From Deltaproteobacteria bacterium (GTDB lineage: Bacteria; Lernaellota; Lernaellaia; JACKCT01), in contig JADLEX010000045.1 of assembly GCA_020845895.1 (NCBI GenBank), forward strand, positions 21,253 to 85,252: a stretch of DNA of 64,000 nt, given 5' to 3'. The notes below the pieces were generated by a model that did no database searches, was not told the origin of the DNA, and saw nothing but the letters and a program-made list of their open reading frames with translations. Shown one piece after another: positions 56,854 through 64,000 of the stretch. The stretch's first letter is position 1. Each line of letters begins with the position of its first letter. The position numbers and the translations under genes are program-made.

Positions 56854-57348
56854 TCATCGCGGCGCCCAGTCCTCGCGCGTCGATTTCGTGAACACATGTC
56901 CGTCTTTCTCGATGCGAAAGCGCATTTCCCAGATCCCCGGTCGCATTGCAGGCCACGTCGTCGAATAACGACCGGGAGTCTCCTCGGCCAACGCGATTTC
57001 GCGCGCGGCGGCCGACCGGGCGAGGTGAAACGCCTCGAGCGAAACCGTCGCGCCGTTCACCGGAGCGCCCTCGCGATCCGTGATCGTCGCGGCCACGCGC
57101 ACATCCGTGCCCGCGGTGGCGAGCGAAACCGCGATCGACCAGCCGAGCGCGTCGTTCGCCCCGTCCTGCGCGCGCTTTTCATCCCAGTCCAGCGCCTTCT
57201 GATAGTAGTTCTTCTCGACGGCGAACGACGGGTCGCGCGTGGCGACGAACAGCATGATGCCGTTCATGACGAGCAGCCCGCCCAGCAGGCCGATCACCAG
57301 GAGCGGCCAGTACCACCCGCGCTTCTTCGTGGTGTGCGTTTCGACCAC
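56854..57348 (-). CDS. fixH: FixH-like membrane protein of cbb3 oxidase assembly
   Basis: The 164-residue protein has an N-terminal TM helix (YWPLLVIGLLGGLLVMNGIML). A periplasmic beta-sandwich follows (DPSFAVEKNYYQKALDWDEK, the FixH/CcoH hallmark; then GAPVNGATVSLEAFHLAR, GIWEMRFRIEKDGHVF). CcoH associates with CcoI and the cbb3 complex. GTG 57348 lies four bases after the ccoG stop; a TTG at 57369 would overlap ccoG. Its place directly after ccoG supports the assignment. Confidence 0.88.
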   Translation of the reverse strand: MVETHTTKKRGWYWPLLVIGLLGGLLVMNGIMLFVATRDPSFAVEKNYYQKALDWDEKRAQDGANDALGWSIAVSLATAGTDVRVAATITDREGAPVNGATVSLEAFHLARSAAAREIALAEETPGRYSTTWPAMRPGIWEMRFRIEKDGHVFTKSTREDWAPR

Positions 57349-57352
57349 GCGA

Positions 57353-58750
57353 TCAACCCTGCGGTCCAAGCAGTCGGTATTCGGACTCCTGCGAATACCG
57401 GTCGCCGTCGCCGATGCGGAACTTCACCGCCCGCTCTCCGCTCGTGAATGCCGAGCGCGGCGCGGTGACGAAGACACTCGTCTCCACCGTCTTTCCGGCG
57501 GGAACGGGCAGCGGATTTTGCGGCGCGATCATCGTCGCCTCTGGCAGATCGGCGAGTTCGATGCGATACTCGCGATCGATCGATGCCCGGTTGACGATCT
57601 TGATGCGAATCTGGTTGGAGATCCGTTCCGGAGTCAGTTCGACGTAGGGCGCGCCGAGACCGCGAAGCATCGTCAGGTCGGTGTCGCTCTTCGACGCGAG
57701 GGCGTAAGTGAACGTCGAGAGCGCGGCGACCATCACAAGCGGATACGCGATCGTGCGCGGTCGCAGGATCTTTTTCGGCTCACCCGCCAGCTCGCTTTTG
57801 GTCGTGTAACGAATCAGGCCGACCGGTTTGCCCAGTCGCGTCATGATGTCGTCGCAGGCGTCGATGCACTGCGTGCAATGAACGCACTCCATCTGCAAAC
57901 CCTTGCGGATGTCGATGCCGGTAGGGCAGGTGACGACGCACGCGCCGCAGTCCACGCAGTCGCCGAATCGCTCGCCCTCGCCCGCCCGTTTTCGTGCGCC
58001 CATCTTGCCGCGCGGTTCGCCGCAGGTTGGATCGTAGCCCACGATCAGAGAAAATTTGTCGAGCAGGACCGACTGAAATCGGCCGTATGGGCACGCGACG
58101 AGGCAGGTCTGCTCGCGAAACCACGCAAAGTTGAACATCATCAAAGCGGATGTCAGCGCCATGCTGATGAACGACGCGGGATGCTCAACCGGCGAGCGCG
58201 CCATCCAGTGGCGAAGCTGCTCGACGCCGACGAAATACGCGAGAAACGTGTGCGCGAGATAGATCGAAACAAGCAGATACACGAAATGTTTCGCGATCCG
58301 TCTGAACGAAAAACCCTGTTTGTCGAGCTGCTTCTGGGCGGATCTCGATCCCTCGAACAGACGCTCGATGGGTCGATAGACGAACTCCAAGTAGACCGTC
58401 TGCGGACAGGCCCACCCGCACCACACGCGGCCGAAAAGCGCGGTGAGCAGGAAGACGCCGACCAGCAGCGCGACCATGAACAGCATCAGCAACACGGTGT
58501 CGGTGGAAAAGAACGTGGTTCCGAAAAACGTGAACTGCCGAGCCGGCAGATCGAGCAGGATGATCGGTTTGCCGCTCATGCGGATCCACGGAATCGCGGT
58601 GAACACGACGATGAGGAACCACGCGGCCGCAAGACGCGCGCGGTAAAAACGACCGGTCGCGAGCTTCGGCCGCAGCCAACGGCGCGATCCGTCGGCATTG
58701 AGCGTGGGGAGAACGGGCTCGTCGGGAATGGGGGCGATGACGTGACTCAT
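57353..58750 (-). CDS. ccoG: cbb3 oxidase accessory protein CcoG (RdxA), Fe-S protein
   Basis: The 465-residue protein has several TM helices and the NapH-type CGWACPQTVYLEF near residue 110. Polyferredoxin-type motifs DCVDCGACVVTCPTGIDI and CVHCTQCIDACDD follow near residue 270, giving two 4Fe-4S sites. A C-terminal beta-rich domain ends SEYRLLGPQG. CcoG reduces Cu(II) for delivery to cbb3 oxidase. ATG 58750 has GAAGGA upstream. It is followed by fixH and preceded by ccoP. Confidence 0.93.
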   Translation of the reverse strand: MSHVIAPIPDEPVLPTLNADGSRRWLRPKLATGRFYRARLAAAWFLIVVFTAIPWIRMSGKPIILLDLPARQFTFFGTTFFSTDTVLLMLFMVALLVGVFLLTALFGRVWCGWACPQTVYLEFVYRPIERLFEGSRSAQKQLDKQGFSFRRIAKHFVYLLVSIYLAHTFLAYFVGVEQLRHWMARSPVEHPASFISMALTSALMMFNFAWFREQTCLVACPYGRFQSVLLDKFSLIVGYDPTCGEPRGKMGARKRAGEGERFGDCVDCGACVVTCPTGIDIRKGLQMECVHCTQCIDACDDIMTRLGKPVGLIRYTTKSELAGEPKKILRPRTIAYPLVMVAALSTFTYALASKSDTDLTMLRGLGAPYVELTPERISNQIRIKIVNRASIDREYRIELADLPEATMIAPQNPLPVPAGKTVETSVFVTAPRSAFTSGERAVKFRIGDGDRYSQESEYRLLGPQG

Positions 58751-58885
58751 GACGAAAGTCCTTCGCGCGCGGCTCGATAATTCGCCGCATGCGCCGATCA
58801 TTGCGGAGAGCGGTTCCTACCGCCCCCACGCGCATCTCAAAGGTCTTCGCGGCCGATTCACAACGGATCGGCTGCCGATTTGCGC

Positions 58886-59572
58886 TCAGCCCTGCCCCGG
58901 CGCGGGAGCGGCAGGCGCCTCGGGCGTGGGCGCGGGAGCGGCGGGAGGCGCGGCGGCTCCCGTGGGCGCCGCGCCGCCGGTCTTCTCGGCCTTGATCCCG
59001 TCGATCGTCCAAAGATCGCCCTGTGGCTCTTTCGGCGTTGCGGCCTTCGTTCCACGCAGAGTCCGGATGTAGGCGGCGAGTTGCATGATCTCGTTGTCGT
59101 TGAGCTGTCCCTTCCACGGGATCATCCCCTTGGCGGGAACACCTTCCGTGATGACTTTCACGAGATCCGTGAGTTTCGCGCCGTGAATCCAGTAGTCGTC
59201 GGTGAAGTTCGGGCCGATCAGACCGCCGCCGTCGGGTCCGTGGCACGCGAGGCATTTCCCGAGGTAGATGTCTTTCGTTTGCGCCATCAGCGCCGCGTCG
59301 GTGGTCATCGCGAAGATCGACTCCTCGCTCATCTCCGTCTTCGGCGCGCCTTGGGCGACCTCGGCCTTCTTCTCTTCGTCGGCCTTCACCGAAGCCGCGT
59401 ACGTGTCGAGTTCCGACTTCCCGCCGCCGCCCATGTGGTAGAAAATCCAGTAGCCGATCGAGAACACGATGGTGACGATAAACAGCCAGTTCCACCAACC
59501 CGGCTGCGGGTTGTCGTACTCCTCGATCCCGTCGTAACTGTGATCCGACAATTGCCCGTGATCGTCCGCCAT
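58886..59572 (-). CDS. ccoP: cbb3 oxidase subunit III (CcoP) with a single haem c
   Basis: The 228-residue protein has an N-terminal YDGIEEYDNPQPGWWNWLF segment and one TM helix (about 26-45), as in CcoP. A single cytochrome c domain follows with KCLACHGPDGGG, GPNFTDDYWIHG and the Met-containing GMIPWKGQL. Most CcoP proteins carry two CxxCH motifs; here only one exists. The C-terminus is Pro/Ala-rich (about 30 residues). ATG 59572 has GGAGG upstream. The overall role is electron transfer to the CcoN catalytic site. Confidence 0.9.
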   Translation of the reverse strand: MADDHGQLSDHSYDGIEEYDNPQPGWWNWLFIVTIVFSIGYWIFYHMGGGGKSELDTYAASVKADEEKKAEVAQGAPKTEMSEESIFAMTTDAALMAQTKDIYLGKCLACHGPDGGGLIGPNFTDDYWIHGAKLTDLVKVITEGVPAKGMIPWKGQLNDNEIMQLAAYIRTLRGTKAATPKEPQGDLWTIDGIKAEKTGGAAPTGAAAPPAAPAPTPEAPAAPAPGQG

Positions 59573-59585
59573 GGTCAATCCCTCC

Positions 59586-59783
59586 TCAGCCGTTTCGGCT
59601 GTGCGTATTCGTGGGTTGCGTTTCGTCGTCCAGCGGAAGGGACCGGGCCCGGTCCCACTCCGGCTTGTTCCGTCGGGCGAAGACGTAAACCGTCACGCCC
59701 GCGAAGATGACGAGGAACATCACGAGGGCGATCTGCGCCCAGTGGCTCAGGTTCATGTGCCCCATGATGTCCGAAAGGCTCAT
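59586..59783 (-). CDS. ccoQ: cbb3 oxidase small subunit (CcoQ/FixQ-like)
   Basis: The 65-residue protein has one TM helix (WAQIALVMFLVIFAGVTVYV, about 15-34). It is followed by FARRNKPEWDRARSLPLDDE, the characteristic CcoQ tail. ATG 59783 has GAGAGGG upstream. It lies between ccoNO and ccoP, in the expected order, and ends 13 bases before the ccoP start. Confidence 0.88.
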   Translation of the reverse strand: MSLSDIMGHMNLSHWAQIALVMFLVIFAGVTVYVFARRNKPEWDRARSLPLDDETQPTNTHSRNG

Positions 59784-59805
59784 GACGCCCTCTCGATAGC
59801 CGCGA

Positions 59806-61995
59806 TCAGGGCCGCGCCGCGGCAACGGCCGGCGGCGCTTTCTTGATGTCGGTTCCGAGACGCTGCAGATAGGCGACGAGTGCGACGATCTGCTTGTCCG
59901 CGAGGTCCTTCGGTCCGCCCGAAGCCTCCACGTCGCCGGCGATGCCCTGCGCCTGCGTCTTCGCAGCCTCGATGGCCTGCGTGATCGCCGCTTCGTCGTA
60001 GGGCACGCCCACGGTGCGCAGCGCCTTCAGTCGCGCCGGAATCGAATCGAAGTCGGCGTTCTTCGTGAACAGCCACGGATACGGCGGCATGATCGATTTC
60101 GGCGTCGTGGACGTCGGATCCATCATGTGGCGCACGTGCCACAGGTTCGGGTACTTGCCGCCGACGCGATGAAGATCGAGACCGATGCGTCGCGACCCCC
60201 ACAGGAAGGGATGGTCGTACACGAACTCGCCCGGCTTGCTGTATTCGCCGTAGCGTTCGGTTTCGGATCGGATCGGCCGCACCATCTGCGAATGGCAGTT
60301 CACGCACCCCTCGGCGATGTACACGTCGCGGCCCAGCACCTCGAGCGGCGAGTACGGCGTGACCGTCGCGATCGTCGGGATGTTACTCTTGATGAGGAAG
60401 GTCGGGACGATCTCGAACAGCGACGCCACGATCACCGCGACCGCGGTCATGACCGAGAAGGTCAACGGCAGGCGTTCCCAGCGGCGGTGCCACCCGAGGC
60501 CGGCGATCCGCCCGATCGCGGAACCGACGTTCGACTTCGCCGGGGCAACCTCGTAGTCCGCGGCCAGTGCGAGCGCTTCGATCACCGGCACGTCGTAGGT
60601 CGCGGGCCGCATTTTCCAGGTCAGGAGGACGTTGATGAACGCCATGACCATGCCGACGAAATAGAGCGTTCCGCCAAGGATCCGCACCCAATACATCGGA
60701 ATGAGGCGCACGACGGTCTCGACGAAGTCGGGATACGCGAGTCGGCCGGCGTCGTCGAACGCGCGCCACATGAGGCCCTGCGTGATGCCGGCGAAATAGA
60801 TCGCCACGATGTAGAACAGAATTCCGACCGTGCCGATCCAGAAGTGGTACTCGGCCCATTTGCGGCTATGGAGTTCCTTCGTCTGAAACACGCGCGGCGC
60901 AAGCCAGTAGACCATGCCGAAGGTGATGAAACCGACCCAGCCCAGCGCCCCCGCGTGCACGTGCGCGATGGTCCAGTCGGTATAATGCGACAGGGCGTTC
61001 ACGCCTTTGATCGACAGCAACGGCCCCTCGAAGGTGGACATGCCGTAGAAGGTGATGCCGACGACGAAGAACTTCAGGATCGGGTCCTCGGCGACGCGGT
61101 TCCACGCGCCGCGCAGCGTCAGCAGGCCGTTGATCATTCCGCCCCACGAGGGCATCCACAGCATGACCGAGAAGAGCATGCCGAGCGTCGACGCCCATCC
61201 GGGAAGCGCGGTGTAGTGGAGGTGGTGCGGACCCGCCCAGATGTAAATGAAGACCAGCGACCAGAAATGCAGGATCGAGAGGCGGTACGAGAAGACGGGC
61301 CGATTCGCGGCCTTGGGCAGGAAGTAGTACATGAGGCCGAGGAACGGCGTCGTCAGGAAGAACGCGACGGCGTTGTGCCCATACCACCACTGCATGAAGG
61401 CGTCCTGGACGCCCGCGTAGACCGAGTAGCTCTTGAACCAACCGGCGGGGACCTCGAGGCTGTTAAAGATGTGCAGCACGGCGATGGCGATGATCGTGGC
61501 GATGTAGAACCAGATCGCCACGTACATGTGCCGCTCGCGACGCCTGGCCAGCGTGCCGAAGAAGTTCACCGCGAAGACGACCCAGACCACCGCGATGGCG
61601 ATGTCGATCGGCCACTCAAGTTCGGCGTACTCCTTGGAGGTCGTGACGCCCGAGACGAGCGTCAGCGCGGCGGGGACGATGATCGCCTGCCAGCCCCAGA
61701 AATGGATGCGCGACAGACCGTCGGAGAACATCCGCGCCTTGAGCAGGCGCTGTGTCGAGTAGTAGATCGCCGTGAAGATGGCGTTGCCCGCGAACGCGAA
61801 GATGACCGCGTTGGTATGCAGCGGTCGAAGCCGTCCGAAGGTCAGGAACGAGAGCTTGAAATTGAAGATCGGATTCGTAAGCTGCAGGGCGACCAACAGG
61901 CCGACGAGCATGCCCACGACACCCCAGAAGACCGTCGCGATCAGGAACTTTCGAACGATATCGTCGTCGTAGCTGAACCTCTCCATTCGCTCCAT
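59806..61995 (-). CDS. ccoNO: Fused cbb3 cytochrome c oxidase subunits I and II (CcoNO)
   Basis: The 729-residue fusion comprises CcoN (about 1-480) and CcoO (about 520-729). CcoN has 12 TM helices with the haem-copper ligands: HTNAVIFAFAGNAIF, HNAVAFFLTTPF, GPHHLHYTALPGW and IAHVHAGALGWVG. CcoO has an anchor helix (about 520-540) and a cytochrome c site in EGCVNCHSQMVRP, with ERYGEYSKPGEFVYDHPFLW. N-O fusion is known in some bacteria but is not the usual two-gene arrangement. GAGGAGGTG precedes ATG 61995. It leads the oxidase operon ccoNO-Q-P-G-fixH. Confidence 0.93.
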   Translation of the reverse strand: MERMERFSYDDDIVRKFLIATVFWGVVGMLVGLLVALQLTNPIFNFKLSFLTFGRLRPLHTNAVIFAFAGNAIFTAIYYSTQRLLKARMFSDGLSRIHFWGWQAIIVPAALTLVSGVTTSKEYAELEWPIDIAIAVVWVVFAVNFFGTLARRRERHMYVAIWFYIATIIAIAVLHIFNSLEVPAGWFKSYSVYAGVQDAFMQWWYGHNAVAFFLTTPFLGLMYYFLPKAANRPVFSYRLSILHFWSLVFIYIWAGPHHLHYTALPGWASTLGMLFSVMLWMPSWGGMINGLLTLRGAWNRVAEDPILKFFVVGITFYGMSTFEGPLLSIKGVNALSHYTDWTIAHVHAGALGWVGFITFGMVYWLAPRVFQTKELHSRKWAEYHFWIGTVGILFYIVAIYFAGITQGLMWRAFDDAGRLAYPDFVETVVRLIPMYWVRILGGTLYFVGMVMAFINVLLTWKMRPATYDVPVIEALALAADYEVAPAKSNVGSAIGRIAGLGWHRRWERLPLTFSVMTAVAVIVASLFEIVPTFLIKSNIPTIATVTPYSPLEVLGRDVYIAEGCVNCHSQMVRPIRSETERYGEYSKPGEFVYDHPFLWGSRRIGLDLHRVGGKYPNLWHVRHMMDPTSTTPKSIMPPYPWLFTKNADFDSIPARLKALRTVGVPYDEAAITQAIEAAKTQAQGIAGDVEASGGPKDLADKQIVALVAYLQRLGTDIKKAPPAVAAARP

Positions 61996-62213
61996 CGCAC
62001 ACCTCCTCACACCGCGGCGCTGACACCCAAATGCGGCCCCCAGGGGACCGCTCCCTTAGAATACATCGAGGTCCGGAAACATCTGGAACGAATTTATAGC
62101 GATTTCCCTACGCCACGGGAAGGGGGCGCATGACCCGCATCAGTAATCATATTCACGAAACCGTGCATTGACCCCGAGAAAGGATCAACGCCTCGTAGAG
62201 CGCCGGCCGAAGG

Positions 62214-63701
62214 TCACCCGCAGATTCCGCCGCTCCCGTCGTCGTCATCGTCGTCGTCGCCCGATACGCCCGACACCACGCTGACTCCGCAGCTCTGCGT
62301 CATGCAGGCTCGGAAGGCATCGCAGTCGCTCACCGCTTCGTGGTTGGAGCACGCGAAAATGCACTCCCACGGTCCCTGCCCCGCTTCGCACAGGTCGTAC
62401 GCGCTTTCCGGCGAAATGGTGTCGGAACCGTTCACGATCTCGAAATCGCACGAGCCGTAGAGGACGTTGAGCAAATCGGCGCACGAACCGATGTTGCCGA
62501 GATTTTCTCCGTCGTCGTTCGCGCCGCCGTCATCGTCGCCGTCGTCGTCGTCCGGATACCAGTCGTCGTCGTCTCCGCCATCGTCGTCGTCATCATCGTC
62601 GTCATCGTCATCCGTGTCGTCATCCTGCGACGGCCCCGAACCGTAGATGTGGATGATTCCGTTTTCGTCGTCGGGCTCCAGACTGCGCTTGTAGGTCTCC
62701 CCTGGCCCCGCGTACCCGTACATCGTCTTCTGCGCATCGGACCCGCTGTAGAGGTCGAGCAGCACGAGAAAGTGGCCCAGCTCGTGCGTGGCGATATTCT
62801 GCGTGTCCATCTGCCAACCGCCTGGATTGCCCGACGACGACCAGTCGTAGCTGTTAAGAAACGCCAGATCGCACTCGACCACCTCGTTGCCGCTGCCCCA
62901 AATGGCCGTGTACGCGATCGCGTTGCCTTCCACGTCGTTCGACCACATGACCTCGTTCTGATAGTTCTGCGTGACCTGCGTGCGACTGTTCGAACCCGAA
63001 TCGATGAACTTGAAATTCGCGGGCACGGCGTTCCAGGTGGAAAACGCCTCGCGCACCGCATCGCCCTCGTCCGAACCGTCCGGGTCATTCTCGTTGATCG
63101 ACACGTCCACGCTGTCGTCGTACCAATGTAGGCCATCGTAGCCGAAACGCTCACCCGTCTTCATCACGAACGCCTCGAGCGTGCTGACCGGATGGAATCC
63201 CGCGACGGGATCGACGTAGGGCTCCACACCGGCCGCGATCATGCGGATCGACGAGATGTAGTCTTCGGCCTCGACGCCGCTCTCGAAGACGAACCCCTCA
63301 CGGATGGTCGCCTTGCCCTGCAAGCCGCCGTGAATCGCGTGGCCCGTCTCGTCGAGGAACACGACCACGTCTTCGCCGATCTCGAGATTCGGCTGGCCGG
63401 TGACGATGTTGAACGCATCGCCGATTACGCCGCCGCGGATCGCGACTTCCGCGACCGGCTCGCCCGCGCCGACGATGTCTTCCGTCACCGCAAGGCGAAA
63501 TGTCGTCGTGAAGAGACCCGTTTCGGCGTTCACGGTCACCGATTCCGAGGCGACTCGGGCGCGCACCACGCGGTCAGCTCCCGCGACGAGTTCCTCGCCC
63601 GAAAGCGGAACGACCGACGCGGCGAACGCAACCGACGAGAAAAGGCCAAGAAGAGCGGCGATCAGCGCCGAGCGTCCCAAACCGCGAGATACGAACATCA
63701 T
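62214..63701 (-). CDS. Secreted metzincin-like metalloprotease with acidic C-terminal tail
   Basis: The 495-residue protein has a signal peptide (about 1-25, ALIAALLGLFSSVAFAAS). A pro-region of about 130 residues precedes a matrixin-like domain. The zinc site is HELGHFLVLLD (H306, E307, H310, D316), a metzincin HExxHxxGxxD pattern with Val replacing the usual Gly. A later Met (TMYGYAG) may be the Met-turn. An Asp-rich segment with DDWYPDDDDGDDD follows, then a Cys-rich module (about eight Cys), and a tail ending GDDDDDDDGSGGICG. ATG 63701 has AGGA upstream. The tail matches two other secreted proteins in the window. Confidence 0.82.
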   Translation of the reverse strand: MMFVSRGLGRSALIAALLGLFSSVAFAASVVPLSGEELVAGADRVVRARVASESVTVNAETGLFTTTFRLAVTEDIVGAGEPVAEVAIRGGVIGDAFNIVTGQPNLEIGEDVVVFLDETGHAIHGGLQGKATIREGFVFESGVEAEDYISSIRMIAAGVEPYVDPVAGFHPVSTLEAFVMKTGERFGYDGLHWYDDSVDVSINENDPDGSDEGDAVREAFSTWNAVPANFKFIDSGSNSRTQVTQNYQNEVMWSNDVEGNAIAYTAIWGSGNEVVECDLAFLNSYDWSSSGNPGGWQMDTQNIATHELGHFLVLLDLYSGSDAQKTMYGYAGPGETYKRSLEPDDENGIIHIYGSGPSQDDDTDDDDDDDDDDDGGDDDDWYPDDDDGDDDGGANDDGENLGNIGSCADLLNVLYGSCDFEIVNGSDTISPESAYDLCEAGQGPWECIFACSNHEAVSDCDAFRACMTQSCGVSVVSGVSGDDDDDDDGSGGICG

Positions 63702-63880
63702 ATCGTCCTGCTTTCTCGCCCCGGGGAAAATTTCACACCGGATCGAATGAACGCGGACCATCGCGTCCGCGAAAACGGCTCACTTATCGGGAATCTCGAG
63801 TCGAAACGCAAGAGAGGCCACGGGGTCCGATGCGCCGCGAGGACACGACACGGACCCGGAGGAGGTGCGGGCTCCGCTCT

Positions 63881-63952
63881 TCAGCCGCTGATGACGACAA
63901 TGACGCCAAGGGCAAGCGACACAAAGAAAAGTGCCGATCCCCACACATACAT
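63881..63952 (-). CDS. Possible tiny single-TM protein
   Basis: A 23-codon frame (MYVWGSALFFVSLALGVIVV, then ISG) forms one hydrophobic helix. GGAAGGA is placed five bases before its ATG at 63952. It lies upstream of the metzincin gene on the same strand. The ribosome site and hydrophobicity argue for a real small membrane peptide; nothing about its role can be said. Confidence 0.35.
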   Translation of the reverse strand: MYVWGSALFFVSLALGVIVVISG

Positions 63953-64000
63953 GGAGATCCTTCCACTCCGAAACCCACGCTCGAATGCATATGCGCGTCC

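Noticed and set aside
60127..62133. A 668-codon plus-strand frame opposite ccoNO
   Set aside because: Composition is that of a reverse-strand shadow of the oxidase gene; no domain was recognised.
63784..63990. A 68-codon minus-strand frame at the right edge
   Set aside because: Cys/Ser/Arg-rich, no ribosome site and no domain; the smaller 23-codon frame nearby fits better.

Overview
The window is a GC-rich chromosomal segment from a Gram-negative, aerobically respiring bacterium. Supporting evidence is the Mla-type lipid transport operon, many lipobox lipoproteins, a cbb3 oxidase cluster and an AmgK/MurU cell-wall recycling pair. MopE-type metal-binding repeats and Thr/Asp-rich secreted proteins suggest an environmental deltaproteobacterial or myxococcal-like lineage, or a related uncultured phylum. 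The sequence alone does not fix the taxonomy. No rRNA, tRNA, CRISPR array or insertion sequence was recognised.

Layout. 1-6.6 kb: a truncated multi-PAS protein, an L,D-transpeptidase, a hybrid histidine kinase that lacks its phospho-acceptor His, and a two-TM protein behind a strong promoter. 6.6-17.2 kb: a small DUF5989 protein, a DUF374 acyltransferase, a UbiA prenyltransferase, two GT-C-like membrane proteins, YidD, TrxB, a PIG-L deacetylase, an Asp-rich lipoprotein and a ribosome hibernation factor. 17.4-22 kb: a NhaR-like regulator, an AAA ATPase/TOPRIM pair resembling anti-phage modules, and glmS. 22.3-26 kb: an mlaE(STAS)-mlaF-mlaD-lipoprotein operon. 26-31 kb: a membrane spermidine-synthase-like protein, rsmG with a tiny zinc-ribbon gene, and crotonyl-CoA carboxylase/reductase fused to CBS domains. 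31.4-35 kb: a subtilase followed by a small I9-like protein, then glgB. 35-42 kb: a large MopE-repeat lipoprotein, grpE-dnaK, and a P-domain protein with an acidic tail. 42-46 kb: amgK-murU-aminotransferase, then an acidic-tailed serine protease. 47-50.7 kb: Asp-rich lipoproteins, a PAQR protein and an EVE protein. 50.7-62 kb: a cbb3 oxidase and assembly cluster (ccoI, TauE-like, fixH, ccoG, ccoP, ccoQ, ccoNO). 62-64 kb: an acidic-tailed metzincin.

The most striking theme is eight exported proteins carrying long Asp-rich low-complexity segments. Five are lipoproteins with the Asp tract just after the lipobox Cys. Three are ordinary secreted proteins (a trypsin-like protease, a metzincin and a P-domain protein) whose C-termini share an Asp-rich tail, a W[FY]PDDD motif and a terminal Gly-rich segment with Cys at or next to the last residue. 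This looks like a shared sorting or anchoring signature that does not match the usual CTERM layouts. Other notable items are the CCR-CBS fusion, the His-less kinase, the ATPase/TOPRIM pair and the subtilase with a detached pro-domain-like partner.
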